Assembly: GCA_036396795.1 (NCBI GenBank)
Contig: DASWKF010000029.1
Coordinates: forward strand, 1-40,858
DNA length: 40,858 bases
Direction of reading: 5' to 3'
DNA from: JAHEEM01 sp036396795
Lineage (GTDB): Bacteria; Pseudomonadota; Gammaproteobacteria; Steroidobacterales; Rariloculaceae
Positions 26,064 through 34,356 of this stretch are shown here, in pieces. Each line of letters begins with the position of its first letter. The first letter of the stretch is position 1. A program made the translations under genes and the position numbers. A model generated the notes under the pieces. The model ran no database searches. It had not been told where the DNA came from and was given only the letters and a program-made list of their open reading frames with translations.

Positions 26064-26456
26064 TCAGGGGCCGATCTCGGGCAGCTCGTCGGCGTGCTGC
26101 TCCCAGTTGCGACCATCGAACTGCTGCTCGATGACGATGCCTTGGAGAAACTCGGCATCGAGACAGCGCGCGTTCACGCTATACCCGTGGGGATGGGAGC
26201 GCGGGACATAAAAGGCTTTGATGCCGCAGACTGAGCAAAACAGGTGGTTGGCCGCGCCGGTGTTGAACCGGTAGCTCGTTAAGATCTCCTCGCCGCGGAG
26301 CAGCCGGAACCTCGAGGCCGGCACGATCAGGTGCAGATAGCCGCTCCGTTGGCAGATCGAGCAGTTGCATTCCGATACGCCGATCCGGTCCTCGTGCTCT
26401 ACATCGACCTCGAAGTGAATCCGTTCGCAGTGACAGCCGCCCATCAGCGTGCGCAA
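26064..26456 (-). CDS. GFA family protein (glutathione-dependent formaldehyde-activating enzyme-like)
   Basis: A 130-residue zinc protein of the GFA/CENP-V fold. The metal ligands are visible: GGCHCERI (first pair), ECNCSICQRSG (second set) and FCSVCGIKAF (third pair). Members bind two zinc ions; activity of most, including this one, on formaldehyde-glutathione adducts is unproven. TTG at 26456 has a GAGAG 8 nt upstream; ATG at 26444, just before GGCHC, is an alternative. It lies 25 nt after the DUF4404 gene on the same strand and may be the tail of that operon. Confidence 0.9.
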   Translation of the reverse strand: MRTLMGGCHCERIHFEVDVEHEDRIGVSECNCSICQRSGYLHLIVPASRFRLLRGEEILTSYRFNTGAANHLFCSVCGIKAFYVPRSHPHGYSVNARCLDAEFLQGIVIEQQFDGRNWEQHADELPEIGP

Positions 26457-26481
26457 GGCGTATCTCTCAGGATTGGGTTTA

Positions 26482-26757
26482 CTAGAGGCCGAGCTTGGCC
26501 AGCGTGTCCGCCAGACCCTCGAGGATGCCGGCGAGACGCGGGTGCTCGGTCTCGAAATTCACGGTGGCGCGCTTGACATGCCGCCGCAGCCGCTCGGCCG
26601 TCGATGCGTCGCTTTCGCGCGAGCCCTCGCTCAGGAGTTGCTCGATATCGTCGGCGACCTCGCGAAGCCGCTCGCGCAGCTCGGCGTCCAGCGGTTCGCC
26701 TGCGGCCAATTCACCGTGCAGGTTTTCAAGCTGTCGCCGCAGCGTCTCTCGGGGCAT
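26482..26757 (-). CDS. DUF4404 family protein
   Basis: A 91-residue, mostly helical cytoplasmic protein beginning MPRETLRRQLENLHGEL. Charged heptad-like helices run to residue 50 and a hydrophobic-faced helix, HPRLAGILEGLADTLAKLG, closes the chain, as in DUF4404. Role unknown. ATG 26757 is 2 nt after the stop of the cysteine-rich TonB-fold gene, so it is the distal gene of the kinase cassette. A frame extending upstream to 26862 is shadow sequence of that gene. Confidence 0.82.
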   Translation of the reverse strand: MPRETLRRQLENLHGELAAGEPLDAELRERLREVADDIEQLLSEGSRESDASTAERLRRHVKRATVNFETEHPRLAGILEGLADTLAKLGL

Positions 26758-26759
26758 CG

Positions 26760-27866
26760 TCAGTAAGATTGCGCAAGCGTGATCGAGGCTCGGCCTCGAG
26801 GGTCCACGCTGGCGGGCTGGCGATTCATCGAGCGCACCCACATGCGGGCGTTCTCCCGGCAACGCTCATTGGCCGTGTCGCAGGCGATCCACCAGTACTG
26901 TGAGTTCGGGGCCCGCGCCAGGAAGAAGCTGTCGCTGTACCCGAATCCGCTGACGCCGGGCGCGAGATCGCTCGGGCGGACCGTCGTGCCGATGCGTTCG
27001 TCTCCAGGGCGCACCAATAGGGACTCGAGACTCTCGGAGTCGGTGCAGACCCAGCGGCCGACATCCCGGCCGACCCCCTCCGCGCAACCGAAAACCAGCA
27101 GAGGCTCGGCGCACGCGTTCATCAGTCCCGCTTCGACCATGTCGCCGAAGTTGTAAACCGCATCCTCGCGCACGCAGCGGTTTCTCGGCATGCCCGCGGT
27201 CGCGGTCTGCGTGGCGCCATCGGCCGGCGGCGCAAGCTGCCAGAGCATCTCGGCGAGAGCGAACTCCAGGCGCTCGGTGACCGACGTCACCGGGCGCTGC
27301 TCGTCGGTAACGTAACGCCAGCGGCGCACCGCGGCGAGCGCGGCCTGATCGAACACTTGGGCGGGCTCGGACTCGAGCACCGTCGGGTTCTCGACCGTGC
27401 CCTGCGGCGTGACGTCGAACTCTAGCGTGACGTGGCCTTCGACGCCGTTACGCTGCGCCACGGGCGGATATTGGGGGGACCATCTGAGCAAGGGCTCCAA
27501 ACGCGCGTCCTCGGCCTCTACCGTATTACTGCCTTCGGTGCGCTCGGCCGCGAGCGCGTCGGCCTGGTCGGCGCATACCTGACAGCTCTGGATCAGAATA
27601 TCCGGTTCAGCGCGCGGGCTGATCCAGTCGAGACGGCTTTCGCCCTCGACGACGGTCGTCACGAAGGGCAGGCCGTCGACGAAATAGTCGACTCGCGCGC
27701 ATTGCGGCGTGTCGGTTCGGACGTCGATCCAGCGTTCCATCGCCGTCACCTCCGCGGTGCAGCCCGCAACGATAGTGGTGCAATCGCAGCGCCACTGCGC
27801 CGAGACTTCGGTAGCGCCGCCCACCACAAACAGCGCGAAGAGCCAGAGTTGAATTACGCGAAGCAT
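26760..27866 (-). CDS. Exported TonB C-terminal domain protein with cysteine-rich flanks
   Basis: A 368-residue protein with a signal peptide (about 1-23, ending EVSAQ). Three parts are visible: an N-terminal region with Cys27, 29, 36, 56, 95 and 98; a TonB C-terminal-like domain at about 128-208 (WSPQYPPVAQRNGVEGHVTL, RRWRYV); and a C-terminal domain of about 140 residues with Cys231, 252, 261, 274, 329 and 336 and several tryptophans. Twelve cysteines in the exported chain suggest disulfides. The TonB fold at the centre, rather than the end, and the lack of a TM anchor or proline spacer argue against a classical TonB. It follows the other TonB-fold gene after 117 nt. Confidence 0.8.
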   Translation of the reverse strand: MLRVIQLWLFALFVVGGATEVSAQWRCDCTTIVAGCTAEVTAMERWIDVRTDTPQCARVDYFVDGLPFVTTVVEGESRLDWISPRAEPDILIQSCQVCADQADALAAERTEGSNTVEAEDARLEPLLRWSPQYPPVAQRNGVEGHVTLEFDVTPQGTVENPTVLESEPAQVFDQAALAAVRRWRYVTDEQRPVTSVTERLEFALAEMLWQLAPPADGATQTATAGMPRNRCVREDAVYNFGDMVEAGLMNACAEPLLVFGCAEGVGRDVGRWVCTDSESLESLLVRPGDERIGTTVRPSDLAPGVSGFGYSDSFFLARAPNSQYWWIACDTANERCRENARMWVRSMNRQPASVDPRGRASITLAQSY

Positions 27867-27983
27867 GACCGCCGTTTCCGTCCTCTCGTCGTCGGGACGC
27901 TGAAAGGGATTCCAGGCTTCATCTTAACGCAACGGCGGGTTGCCGGGGGGCTCCGAGCGTCTTGCTCGGCGAAAGCGGACCGG

Positions 27984-29240
27984 TTATTCGAGCGCGAACC
28001 GGATTCGCGTGTACGCTTTCTGCTCGATCTGGCGATTATGGAAAATACGCGGCTCGAAGCGCCACGCTTCGACTGCTTCGAGGGCTTCGTCTCTGAAGTA
28101 GCTCTCGTGCGATGCATCCGACACGACGACGTCGGTCGTGCTGCCGTCGGTTTGCACCAGAAACTCGACGTCCACCCATCCCTCGATGTTTCGGTTGGCT
28201 GCGGTAGTGGGATAACGAGGCGGCGTGTACTCGAGTATCATCAGTTGAGCCGCGGGTATCGGACGCGTCGACTCGGCCGCGGCGAGGTTCTCGAACAGCT
28301 CGTTGCGAACCCGCTCGATGCGGTCGGCGTGGACACCGAGCAACTCCGCTTCCGCGATCCAGGTCTCCGCGGCGACTTCGTCCAGCCCGACGATTGCGAT
28401 GCTCGCACGGCTCAGAAGCGTCGCGAACAGGAGTTCACGAGCTTCGATCGTTTGTCCATGCTCCGGGCCGAAGCTCAGCATCTGAGCCAGGTAGTGCTTG
28501 GCGCTCTGTTCCGGCGGCTGGATCAGCGCACCTGCAGCGATTGCCGCATCGAATGCGGTCCAAAGCTCGCGAACGGGATCGACTGCAATCGGGGCCGCGG
28601 ACTGGATGACGGGCAGTGCATCACGGCCCGAGGCCGGCGCTGCGATCGACGCCTGCACCACCGGCGGCTCTGCCGGTTCGACGAGAGCTTCGCGCCGCTG
28701 CGGTTCGCTATCGTCGGCGCTTTGCTCCGCAACACTGATTTCGTTCGCGAGGCGCTCCGCGCCGCTGTGTCCCGGGAGTCTCGCAAAGATGAGCTCGAGG
28801 GTCGCGCCGGCAGCGTCCAGCCTGCCCTGCTCGAGCGCGGTCGCGGCTCGCTCCAGCAGCGCATCGGCAACCTCGTTGAGACCGGTTGTCGCGGCGACGT
28901 TCTCCGGGTCGGCCGCGAGGACCTCACTGTATAGCGTCCAGGCGCTGTAGCGCTCCGGCTCGACCAGCATGCCGGCTTCGTAAGCGAGGCGGGCGAGCCG
29001 CAGCGGGTTGTCAGTGACGGTTTCCGGATGCGCGAGCGGTTGCGGATTTCGAATCGCCGCGATCTCGGCTGTCACGGCCGCGTCCGCCGCTGGGCCACGC
29101 GCCGGCCGGTCGGCTTCATCCCACGGCTTGGTCATGAGCAGCCAACTGATGCCGATTCCCGCGACGATGATCCCACCGAGATACAGCAACAGGTCGGTAA
29201 TGTCCTGTGATTTTTTCAGGGGGGCTTGATTCGAGCTCAT
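27984..29240 (-). CDS. Membrane-anchored TPR-like / TonB C-terminal domain protein
   Basis: A 418-residue inner-membrane protein. One TM helix (17-36) follows a short cytoplasmic tail. The periplasmic part has two blocks of helical TPR-like repeats (about 84-175 and 225-320), separated by a Pro/Ala linker, and ends in a TonB C-terminal domain (338-418: YTPPRYP, GWVDVEF, AWRFEP). It resembles envelope proteins that combine TPR and TonB folds. No proline-lysine spacer and no exbB/exbD nearby suggest it is not an energy transducer. ATG at 29240 overlaps the response regulator stop (ATGA), so coupling is tight; TTG at 29246 is an alternative. Confidence 0.85.
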   Translation of the reverse strand: MSSNQAPLKKSQDITDLLLYLGGIIVAGIGISWLLMTKPWDEADRPARGPAADAAVTAEIAAIRNPQPLAHPETVTDNPLRLARLAYEAGMLVEPERYSAWTLYSEVLAADPENVAATTGLNEVADALLERAATALEQGRLDAAGATLELIFARLPGHSGAERLANEISVAEQSADDSEPQRREALVEPAEPPVVQASIAAPASGRDALPVIQSAAPIAVDPVRELWTAFDAAIAAGALIQPPEQSAKHYLAQMLSFGPEHGQTIEARELLFATLLSRASIAIVGLDEVAAETWIAEAELLGVHADRIERVRNELFENLAAAESTRPIPAAQLMILEYTPPRYPTTAANRNIEGWVDVEFLVQTDGSTTDVVVSDASHESYFRDEALEAVEAWRFEPRIFHNRQIEQKAYTRIRFALE

Positions 29241-30385
29241 GCCCAAAGCCGCCTTACCGCTCTAATCGTGTCGATCATTCCGCTGATGAGACCCGTGTCT
29301 GCGGTGTCGTCGACCGCGTGGCGTTCGACGAGCGCCGAATCCCTCAATAGCGACTTATGGTGCTGTAGTGCCGCCTGGATGCTGACCGAGCAACGACCGG
29401 CAGACAGAGGCTTACGCAGAAAGCGGAAGATTTGGCCGTGGTTGATCAGCCAAACCATGTCGAGCACGTCGCGGTGCTGTGAGATGGCGATCGTGACGAG
29501 CTCGGGCAGGTGTCTTTTGAGGTTCGCCGTCATCGACTGAATCGTGCTCCGGTCCGCCGAGATATCCGTTATGAGCACTCCCGGCCGGTACTCCGACAAA
29601 ATCCTGACGACTTGCACGATGTTGCTCGCGACATGAATCTGAACCCTGTGCTGCGTGGCTTCGCGCACGGTTTCAACGATCGTCTGGTCGTCCGAGAACA
29701 CGACCAGGCCTCCCATCCGCGCGCGCGCTGGCGGAGCAGCCGAGGGTTCCGCCTCCACCCCGTCGATTTCGGGCGGTCGCTCGATCACGGCGGTCGCGAT
29801 CAGCTCGATGTCCGTCATCGTGCGAGTCCACTTGTCATCGGCGGGCGCCTCGGGCTGGGCACGATCCATGCTCTCCACAAGCGAGAGCTCCTCGGCCTGC
29901 GCGGCCACGGCAGGCAGCTCGACCGCCGCCTCTTGCTGCTCTTCCACGATCGCAGGCTGGAGGGTGGCCGGCGGCTCTGGCGCGGGTCGCTGCCTCGAGA
30001 TCCGCGCTGCAAGCTCGACCGTGGCGCGGAGCTCGGTCGGCGGGCAAGGCTTGGTGAGAAAGCGAAAGACTTCGCTCTCGTTGATCGATCCCTCGACCGC
30101 GTCGAGGTCTGCGTATCCCGTCAGGAGGATGCGCACCGTGCGCGGCGATTTGTTCCTCGCCCAGGTGAGCACTTCCACGCCCGTCATTTTCGGCATCCGG
30201 TGATCGGCGACGATGACGTCGATATCTTCTCGGTCGAGAATCTCCAAGGCATCGCTGCCGCGGGAGGAAAGGAAGAGCTCGAAGTCGCGCCGAAACATGA
30301 CGCGCATGGAATTCAGCACTCGCTGCTCGTCGTCCACGAACAGGAGCTTCGGTTTGGGTTCGGGGTTGTCGACCTGCGTCGCCAT
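29237..30385 (-). CDS. Response regulator with two receiver domains and no output domain
   Basis: A 382-residue cytoplasmic protein. Receiver 1 (about 12-128) has the acidic pair Asp18/Asp19, phospho-acceptor Asp61 (VADHRMP), Thr89 and Lys112. A 90-residue Glu/Pro/Ala-rich linker follows. Receiver 2 (about 225-345) starts GGLVVFSDDQ, keeps an aspartate in LITDISAD, has serine instead of threonine in IAISQ and lysine in FRFLRKPL. Both repeats share the FRFL-x-KP ending, as in RpfG/HnoC-type regulators, but no HD-GYP, GGDEF or DNA-binding domain follows. It lies 9 nt after the histidine kinase gene and is its likely partner. Confidence 0.88.
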   Translation of the reverse strand: MATQVDNPEPKPKLLFVDDEQRVLNSMRVMFRRDFELFLSSRGSDALEILDREDIDVIVADHRMPKMTGVEVLTWARNKSPRTVRILLTGYADLDAVEGSINESEVFRFLTKPCPPTELRATVELAARISRQRPAPEPPATLQPAIVEEQQEAAVELPAVAAQAEELSLVESMDRAQPEAPADDKWTRTMTDIELIATAVIERPPEIDGVEAEPSAAPPARARMGGLVVFSDDQTIVETVREATQHRVQIHVASNIVQVVRILSEYRPGVLITDISADRSTIQSMTANLKRHLPELVTIAISQHRDVLDMVWLINHGQIFRFLRKPLSAGRCSVSIQAALQHHKSLLRDSALVERHAVDDTADTGLISGMIDTIRAVRRLWA

Positions 30386-30394
30386 CGGAGTCGC

Positions 30395-32278
30395 TTAGAC
30401 GGCCGCCGCAATCTTTTCCCGAGTTTCCGCCGCGTGGCCGGTCGGTGCGGGGGAGCCCCGCTCGTCGCCGGACAGCTCGCCGGGTCTCGCCTGCCTGATC
30501 GGCAGCACGACCGTAAACGCGGAACCTTTGCCGACCTCAGATTCGACGAAAAGCTCGCCGCCGTGCGCGCGGATGATCTTGTCGACGATCGAAAGACCGA
30601 GTCCCGTTCCGGTGCCGACTTCCTTCGTGGTGAAGAACGGATCCCGTATTCGGTCGAGATGCTCCTCGGGAATCCCGCAACCGGTGTCGGCGATTCTTAT
30701 CGAGACGTGGCTGTCGCCGTAGCACTTGGTCGAGATCAGGATCTCGCCGTGATCGTCGATCGCCTGCGCCGCATTCGTAAGAAGATTCAAGAACACCTGA
30801 TTAAGCTGCGACGGCGCGCACTCGATATCCGGTAGCTCGCCGTAATCCTTCGTGACCTCGGCTTTGTACTTGATGGCGTTGCGTGCAATCAACAGGCTCC
30901 GGTCGAGCCCGGTGTTGACGTTGAAATTCTCGATCGGGGCGCGATCCAGGCGGCTGAAGTCCTTGAGCCCCTGGGCCATCTCGGTCAGATCGTTCAGCCC
31001 TGAGATGCTGTCGGACAGCAGATCTGTCGCTTCCTCGATGCTCGCGAGCAGCTCCTCGTCGATGATTCTCGCCTTGAGGCTTTTGAGGGCGTTCGCGAGG
31101 GCGATCTGAAACGCCTTGCGATCCTCGAAATCGTCCGGTTTGAGGCTGAATGCGCCCGCGCAGCGCTGCACGAAGTCGTGCAGCAGCTCCAAGCGTTCCT
31201 GGATCAGCACCGCGTTGTTGGCGAGATAGAGCAACGGTGTATTGATCTCGTGACTGATGCCGGCGACGAGTTGGCCGAGTGACGACATCTTCTCCGCTTG
31301 GACGAGCTGCGCCTGAGAGTTCTGAATCTCCTTCAGCGCATTTTCGAGCTCTTCCGTTCGTTCATGCACGCGCCGCTCGAGCGAGGTATTGAGCTCTTCG
31401 AGCTCGGAGTTCACCCGGTTGAGCACTTGGTAGCTCTGGCTCAGGCGCAGCGCGATGAAGCCGGCCGCGGCGAGCAGCAGCATCGCGAACACGGAGAGCA
31501 AGGTTCGCGCCTGACTCACCGAGGCAAGCGTGGACGTATAGATGTCTTCCGCGGCGGTGATCAGGTTTCCAGCCGCCGTCGCGACCGAAGATTCGGCAAT
31601 CTGATCGAGCCGCGACTCGATCGCGGGCTTGCCGGACAATATCGCATCGACGGCATCGAGCAGCGTCCGTACCTCACCCGGGAGGTTTGCGGCGACGCTG
31701 CGGTCTCGACGCAAATCGTTCTGCAATTGCCTGAGGTCGTATCCGCTTGCCGCGGAGCCGACGCCGGTGAAATCGAGCGCGCCGACGACGAGCTGAAACG
31801 TCGTGTCCGCCGCCTCGTCGAGGCGAATCTCCCGCAGCCGCTGAACGACACCGGGCCCGGAGTCGCGCAGCAGATCGAGCTGCTCGACATAGCCGGCTTG
31901 GGCGTCTATGAGCTCGCGAATGAGCCTGGTGGTATCGGCGACGCTTGAAACGTAGCCCGCGAGGCGGTTTTGCACGCGCGTTTCCTGAAGCGTCGCGCCG
32001 CGCACTTGGGAAAGTTGCTGGCTGATCGTCACCGGGCTGGCTTCGAGACGGCTGAGCACTGCCTCCGTGCCCTCGCCGAGCGTCTGATCCTCCGCGCGTG
32101 CGGATTCGAGCGCGGCGATCAACGTGTAGAGGTCCTCGACCGCTCGATCGAGCTCGGCGAGCGCGGCATGGTGCACCAGGTGCGTCTCTACCGGCATCGG
32201 CCGAGACTGCAACACGAGCGCGGCGAGGAGCGCCAGCGCCATCACCGCCAGACCCGTAGCTACCAGCCTGCGTTTCAT
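30395..32278 (-). CDS. Membrane sensor histidine kinase with all-helical periplasmic domain
   Basis: A 627-residue hybrid-free kinase. TM1 (7-24) and TM2 (about 259-279) flank a 235-residue all-helical periplasmic sensor, which fits the DAHL-type domain. A coiled coil (287-335) leads to the H-box GISHEINTP (His343), a long dimerisation helix insert with two further helical pairs, then the ATPase domain: N-box NLLTNAAQA (Asn502), DTGCGIP (531-537), and GTGTGLGLS (555-563). It should autophosphorylate and pass phosphate to the two-receiver regulator encoded 9 nt downstream. The signal is unknown. Its promoter region (32279-32492) is shared with a divergent peroxiredoxin. Confidence 0.92.
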   Translation of the reverse strand: MKRRLVATGLAVMALALLAALVLQSRPMPVETHLVHHAALAELDRAVEDLYTLIAALESARAEDQTLGEGTEAVLSRLEASPVTISQQLSQVRGATLQETRVQNRLAGYVSSVADTTRLIRELIDAQAGYVEQLDLLRDSGPGVVQRLREIRLDEAADTTFQLVVGALDFTGVGSAASGYDLRQLQNDLRRDRSVAANLPGEVRTLLDAVDAILSGKPAIESRLDQIAESSVATAAGNLITAAEDIYTSTLASVSQARTLLSVFAMLLLAAAGFIALRLSQSYQVLNRVNSELEELNTSLERRVHERTEELENALKEIQNSQAQLVQAEKMSSLGQLVAGISHEINTPLLYLANNAVLIQERLELLHDFVQRCAGAFSLKPDDFEDRKAFQIALANALKSLKARIIDEELLASIEEATDLLSDSISGLNDLTEMAQGLKDFSRLDRAPIENFNVNTGLDRSLLIARNAIKYKAEVTKDYGELPDIECAPSQLNQVFLNLLTNAAQAIDDHGEILISTKCYGDSHVSIRIADTGCGIPEEHLDRIRDPFFTTKEVGTGTGLGLSIVDKIIRAHGGELFVESEVGKGSAFTVVLPIRQARPGELSGDERGSPAPTGHAAETREKIAAAV

Positions 32279-32336
32279 TGGGAGCCCGATTTACTTAATC
32301 GCGATCCTGCAACACTAGGAAATGCCGGGAAAACTT

Positions 32337-32357
32337 ACAGTGACTCGCTTCACAGTG
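32337..32357. promoter_or_regulatory. Direct repeat ACAGTG in the kinase upstream region
   Basis: ACAGTG occurs at 32337-32342 and again at 32352-32357, 15 bp start to start, 59 bp upstream of the kinase start. A repeat at about one and a half helix turns could be a regulator site. No matching -35/-10 pair is obvious beside it. Confidence 0.2.
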
Positions 32358-32492
32358 CCGGATGCGGGCCGAGCGATTAGACTAAAGAATGGCAGCCGTC
32401 GCCAGATTATGGTTAATTGCAGGCTGTGTGCGCCGTAAGATCGTGGGTGTATGATCTGGGGCCGGGTCATAGGCCGGCTGGGGGAACAAGAG

Positions 32493-33017
32493 ATGAGAAC
32501 GATAGTGAAAGCAGCGGTGTTCGGCATGGCCGTGCTGGCTGGCGCTTCCGTGGTCGTGGCATTGCCGCAAGCAGGCGACGCCGCGCCGGCGTTCCGCTTG
32601 CAAGACCAGAACTACGAGTGGCACGCGCTGGAGGATTTCCAGGGCCGGTGGCTGGTCCTCTATTTCTATCCGAAGGCCGATACCCCCGGATGCACGACCG
32701 AGGCCTGCGAGTTTCGGGACAACATCTTTTCGTTCGAGGAAATCGGCGCCGCCATCGTAGGCGTCAGCGTCGACGAGGTTTCCTCGCAGAAGGAGTTTGC
32801 CGACAAGTACCATTTGCCCTTCCCGTTGCTGTCCGACGCCAGCAAGGAGGTCGCGGGTCTCTACGGCGTACTTCGCAGCGACAATTCGGTCGCATCCCGG
32901 CAGTCGTTCATCATCGGACCCGACGGCCGCGTCGCCAAGCACTATGCGCAAGTGGATCCGGCCAGCCACTCGGCCGAGGTGCTCGCGGATCTCAAGTCCC
33001 TGATGGGGGCGAATTAG
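32493..33017 (+). CDS. Exported thiol peroxidase, BCP/PrxQ-type peroxiredoxin
   Basis: A 174-residue AhpC/TSA protein. A hydrophobic N-terminus (MRTIVKAAVFGMAVLAGASV, cut near residue 28-31) targets it to the periplasm, unlike cytoplasmic BCP. The active site YPKADTPGCTTEACEFRD contains the peroxidatic and resolving cysteines five residues apart, the BCP pattern; GVSVDEVSSQKEFA and PFPLLSD are also conserved. It should reduce hydrogen or lipid peroxides. ATG at 32493 follows GGGGAACAAGAG; TATGAT at 32450-32455 is a plausible -10. Its last 26 nt overlap the 3' end of the convergent MscS gene. Confidence 0.9.
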   Translation: MRTIVKAAVFGMAVLAGASVVVALPQAGDAAPAFRLQDQNYEWHALEDFQGRWLVLYFYPKADTPGCTTEACEFRDNIFSFEEIGAAIVGVSVDEVSSQKEFADKYHLPFPLLSDASKEVAGLYGVLRSDNSVASRQSFIIGPDGRVAKHYAQVDPASHSAEVLADLKSLMGAN

Positions 33018-34254
33018 TCGGGCGCAGAGGGGCGAGAGCGGCGACGTCCCTGCCGCTGGGCTCTTGATACACGTTCAGGCCGAACTCGTCTGCGACGGCG
33101 AGCAGATGATCGAAGATATCCGCTTGGATGTCTTCATATGCTCGCCACTCGGTCGTGTTGGTGAACGCGTATGCTTCCAGCGGCAGGCCTCTCGGCCCGG
33201 GCTCGAGTTGGCGCGCCAGCAAAGTCATGTCCGTGCGAATTCTCGGGTGATGCTTTAGGTAGTTGAGCAGGTAGGCACGAAAGGTGCCGACGTTCGTCAA
33301 GCGCCTGATCGCCGCGTTCTCGGTTCGCCCGACGCCCGCGTTGTATTCGGCCAGCTCTTTCTCCTTGGCGCGCATATAGTCGCAGAGCAATGCGAAGCGC
33401 TTGAATTTCTCGACCTCGGCGTCGCTCAGGAAGCGAATGGAGCTTTGATCGATATACACGCTGCGCTTGATGCGCCTGCCGCCCGACTGACTCATTCCGC
33501 GCCAGTTCTTGAATGAATCGCTGATGAGCTTATGCGTCGGAATCGAGGTGATCGTCTTGTCCCAATTTTGGACTTTTACCGTGTGAAGCGCGATATCGAT
33601 GACATCGCCGTCGGCGCCGCAGCTCGGCATCTCGATCCAATCGCCGACTCGCAACATATCGAGCCCGCTCAACTGAATGCTCGCCACGAGCGATAGAATG
33701 GTGTCCTTGAACACCAGCAGGAGCACGGCCGTCATGGCGCCGAAACCGCTCAGCATCAATACCGGGCTGCGGTCCATCAGAATCGCGATGATCAGCACCC
33801 CCGTGAGGACGAAAAGCACGATTTTGGCAACTTGGATGTAGCCCTTGAGCGGCCGCTCCTTAGCGACCGGATACTGCTCGTAGACCGTATTGGCCGCGGT
33901 CAGCAGGGCGCTGATCGAAAGGCTGGTCATGAGCGCTCCGTAGGAGAGAGCCAGATTCTCGCCGAAGCGCACCAGGGTGTCACTGAGCTCGGGAACCCAG
34001 CGCAGGCCGAAGAAGACGATCGCGGTGGGCAGCAGCTGCGCGAGTCGCCCGTAGACACCCGCGTCGATGAGCGCATCGTCCCAGCGATAGCGGGACTGCC
34101 GCGTCAGATGATTCAAAGCGCCGACGAGCCTTCTCTTGGCGATCAGTTCGGCGACCAGGGCCAGCAGCATGACGGCACTGACACCGAGGGTGGCCGTTGC
34201 CCAGGACGGCAACAGTGCGCCCAGTTGCTGCAAGTTGTTGATCCAGCTATCCAT
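32992..34254 (-). CDS. Mechanosensitive channel of the MscS family, YbdG-like
   Basis: A 420-residue inner-membrane channel. Five TM segments occur at about 18-37, 63-83, 95-118, 133-153 and 160-181, the last being the pore-lining helix. The YbdG-specific block after the pore is plain: LRVGDWIEMPSCGADGDV, TVKVQNWDKTI, SFKNWRGMSQ and GGRRIKRSVYID. YbdG-like channels gate on mild osmotic downshock. ATG at 34254 gives the family start; the frame to 34290 has no support. Convergent overlap with the peroxiredoxin gene is 26 nt; the gene is divergent from ttcA. Confidence 0.93.
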   Translation of the reverse strand: MDSWINNLQQLGALLPSWATATLGVSAVMLLALVAELIAKRRLVGALNHLTRQSRYRWDDALIDAGVYGRLAQLLPTAIVFFGLRWVPELSDTLVRFGENLALSYGALMTSLSISALLTAANTVYEQYPVAKERPLKGYIQVAKIVLFVLTGVLIIAILMDRSPVLMLSGFGAMTAVLLLVFKDTILSLVASIQLSGLDMLRVGDWIEMPSCGADGDVIDIALHTVKVQNWDKTITSIPTHKLISDSFKNWRGMSQSGGRRIKRSVYIDQSSIRFLSDAEVEKFKRFALLCDYMRAKEKELAEYNAGVGRTENAAIRRLTNVGTFRAYLLNYLKHHPRIRTDMTLLARQLEPGPRGLPLEAYAFTNTTEWRAYEDIQADIFDHLLAVADEFGLNVYQEPSGRDVAALAPLRPTNSPPSGT

Positions 34255-34356
34255 TAAGGACGTCCAGCGTTTACACTCATGGCTGCGCAACTCATTCTTG
34301 GAGCTAGAGCATTGGATGGTATCAGACAGTCATCCTCCGCCCCGGCGGCGGACTCG

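Noticed and set aside
27953..27969. Hairpin CCGAGC-GTCTT-GCTCGG between the two TonB-fold genes, as a terminator
   Set aside because: The stem is only 6 bp and no T tract follows on either strand, so it is not good evidence that the cassette is split here.
27432..28934. Plus-strand 500-codon frame opposite the TonB-fold genes
   Set aside because: Composition is antisense shadow with many Arg and His, and the minus strand has a clear TM helix and TonB domains.
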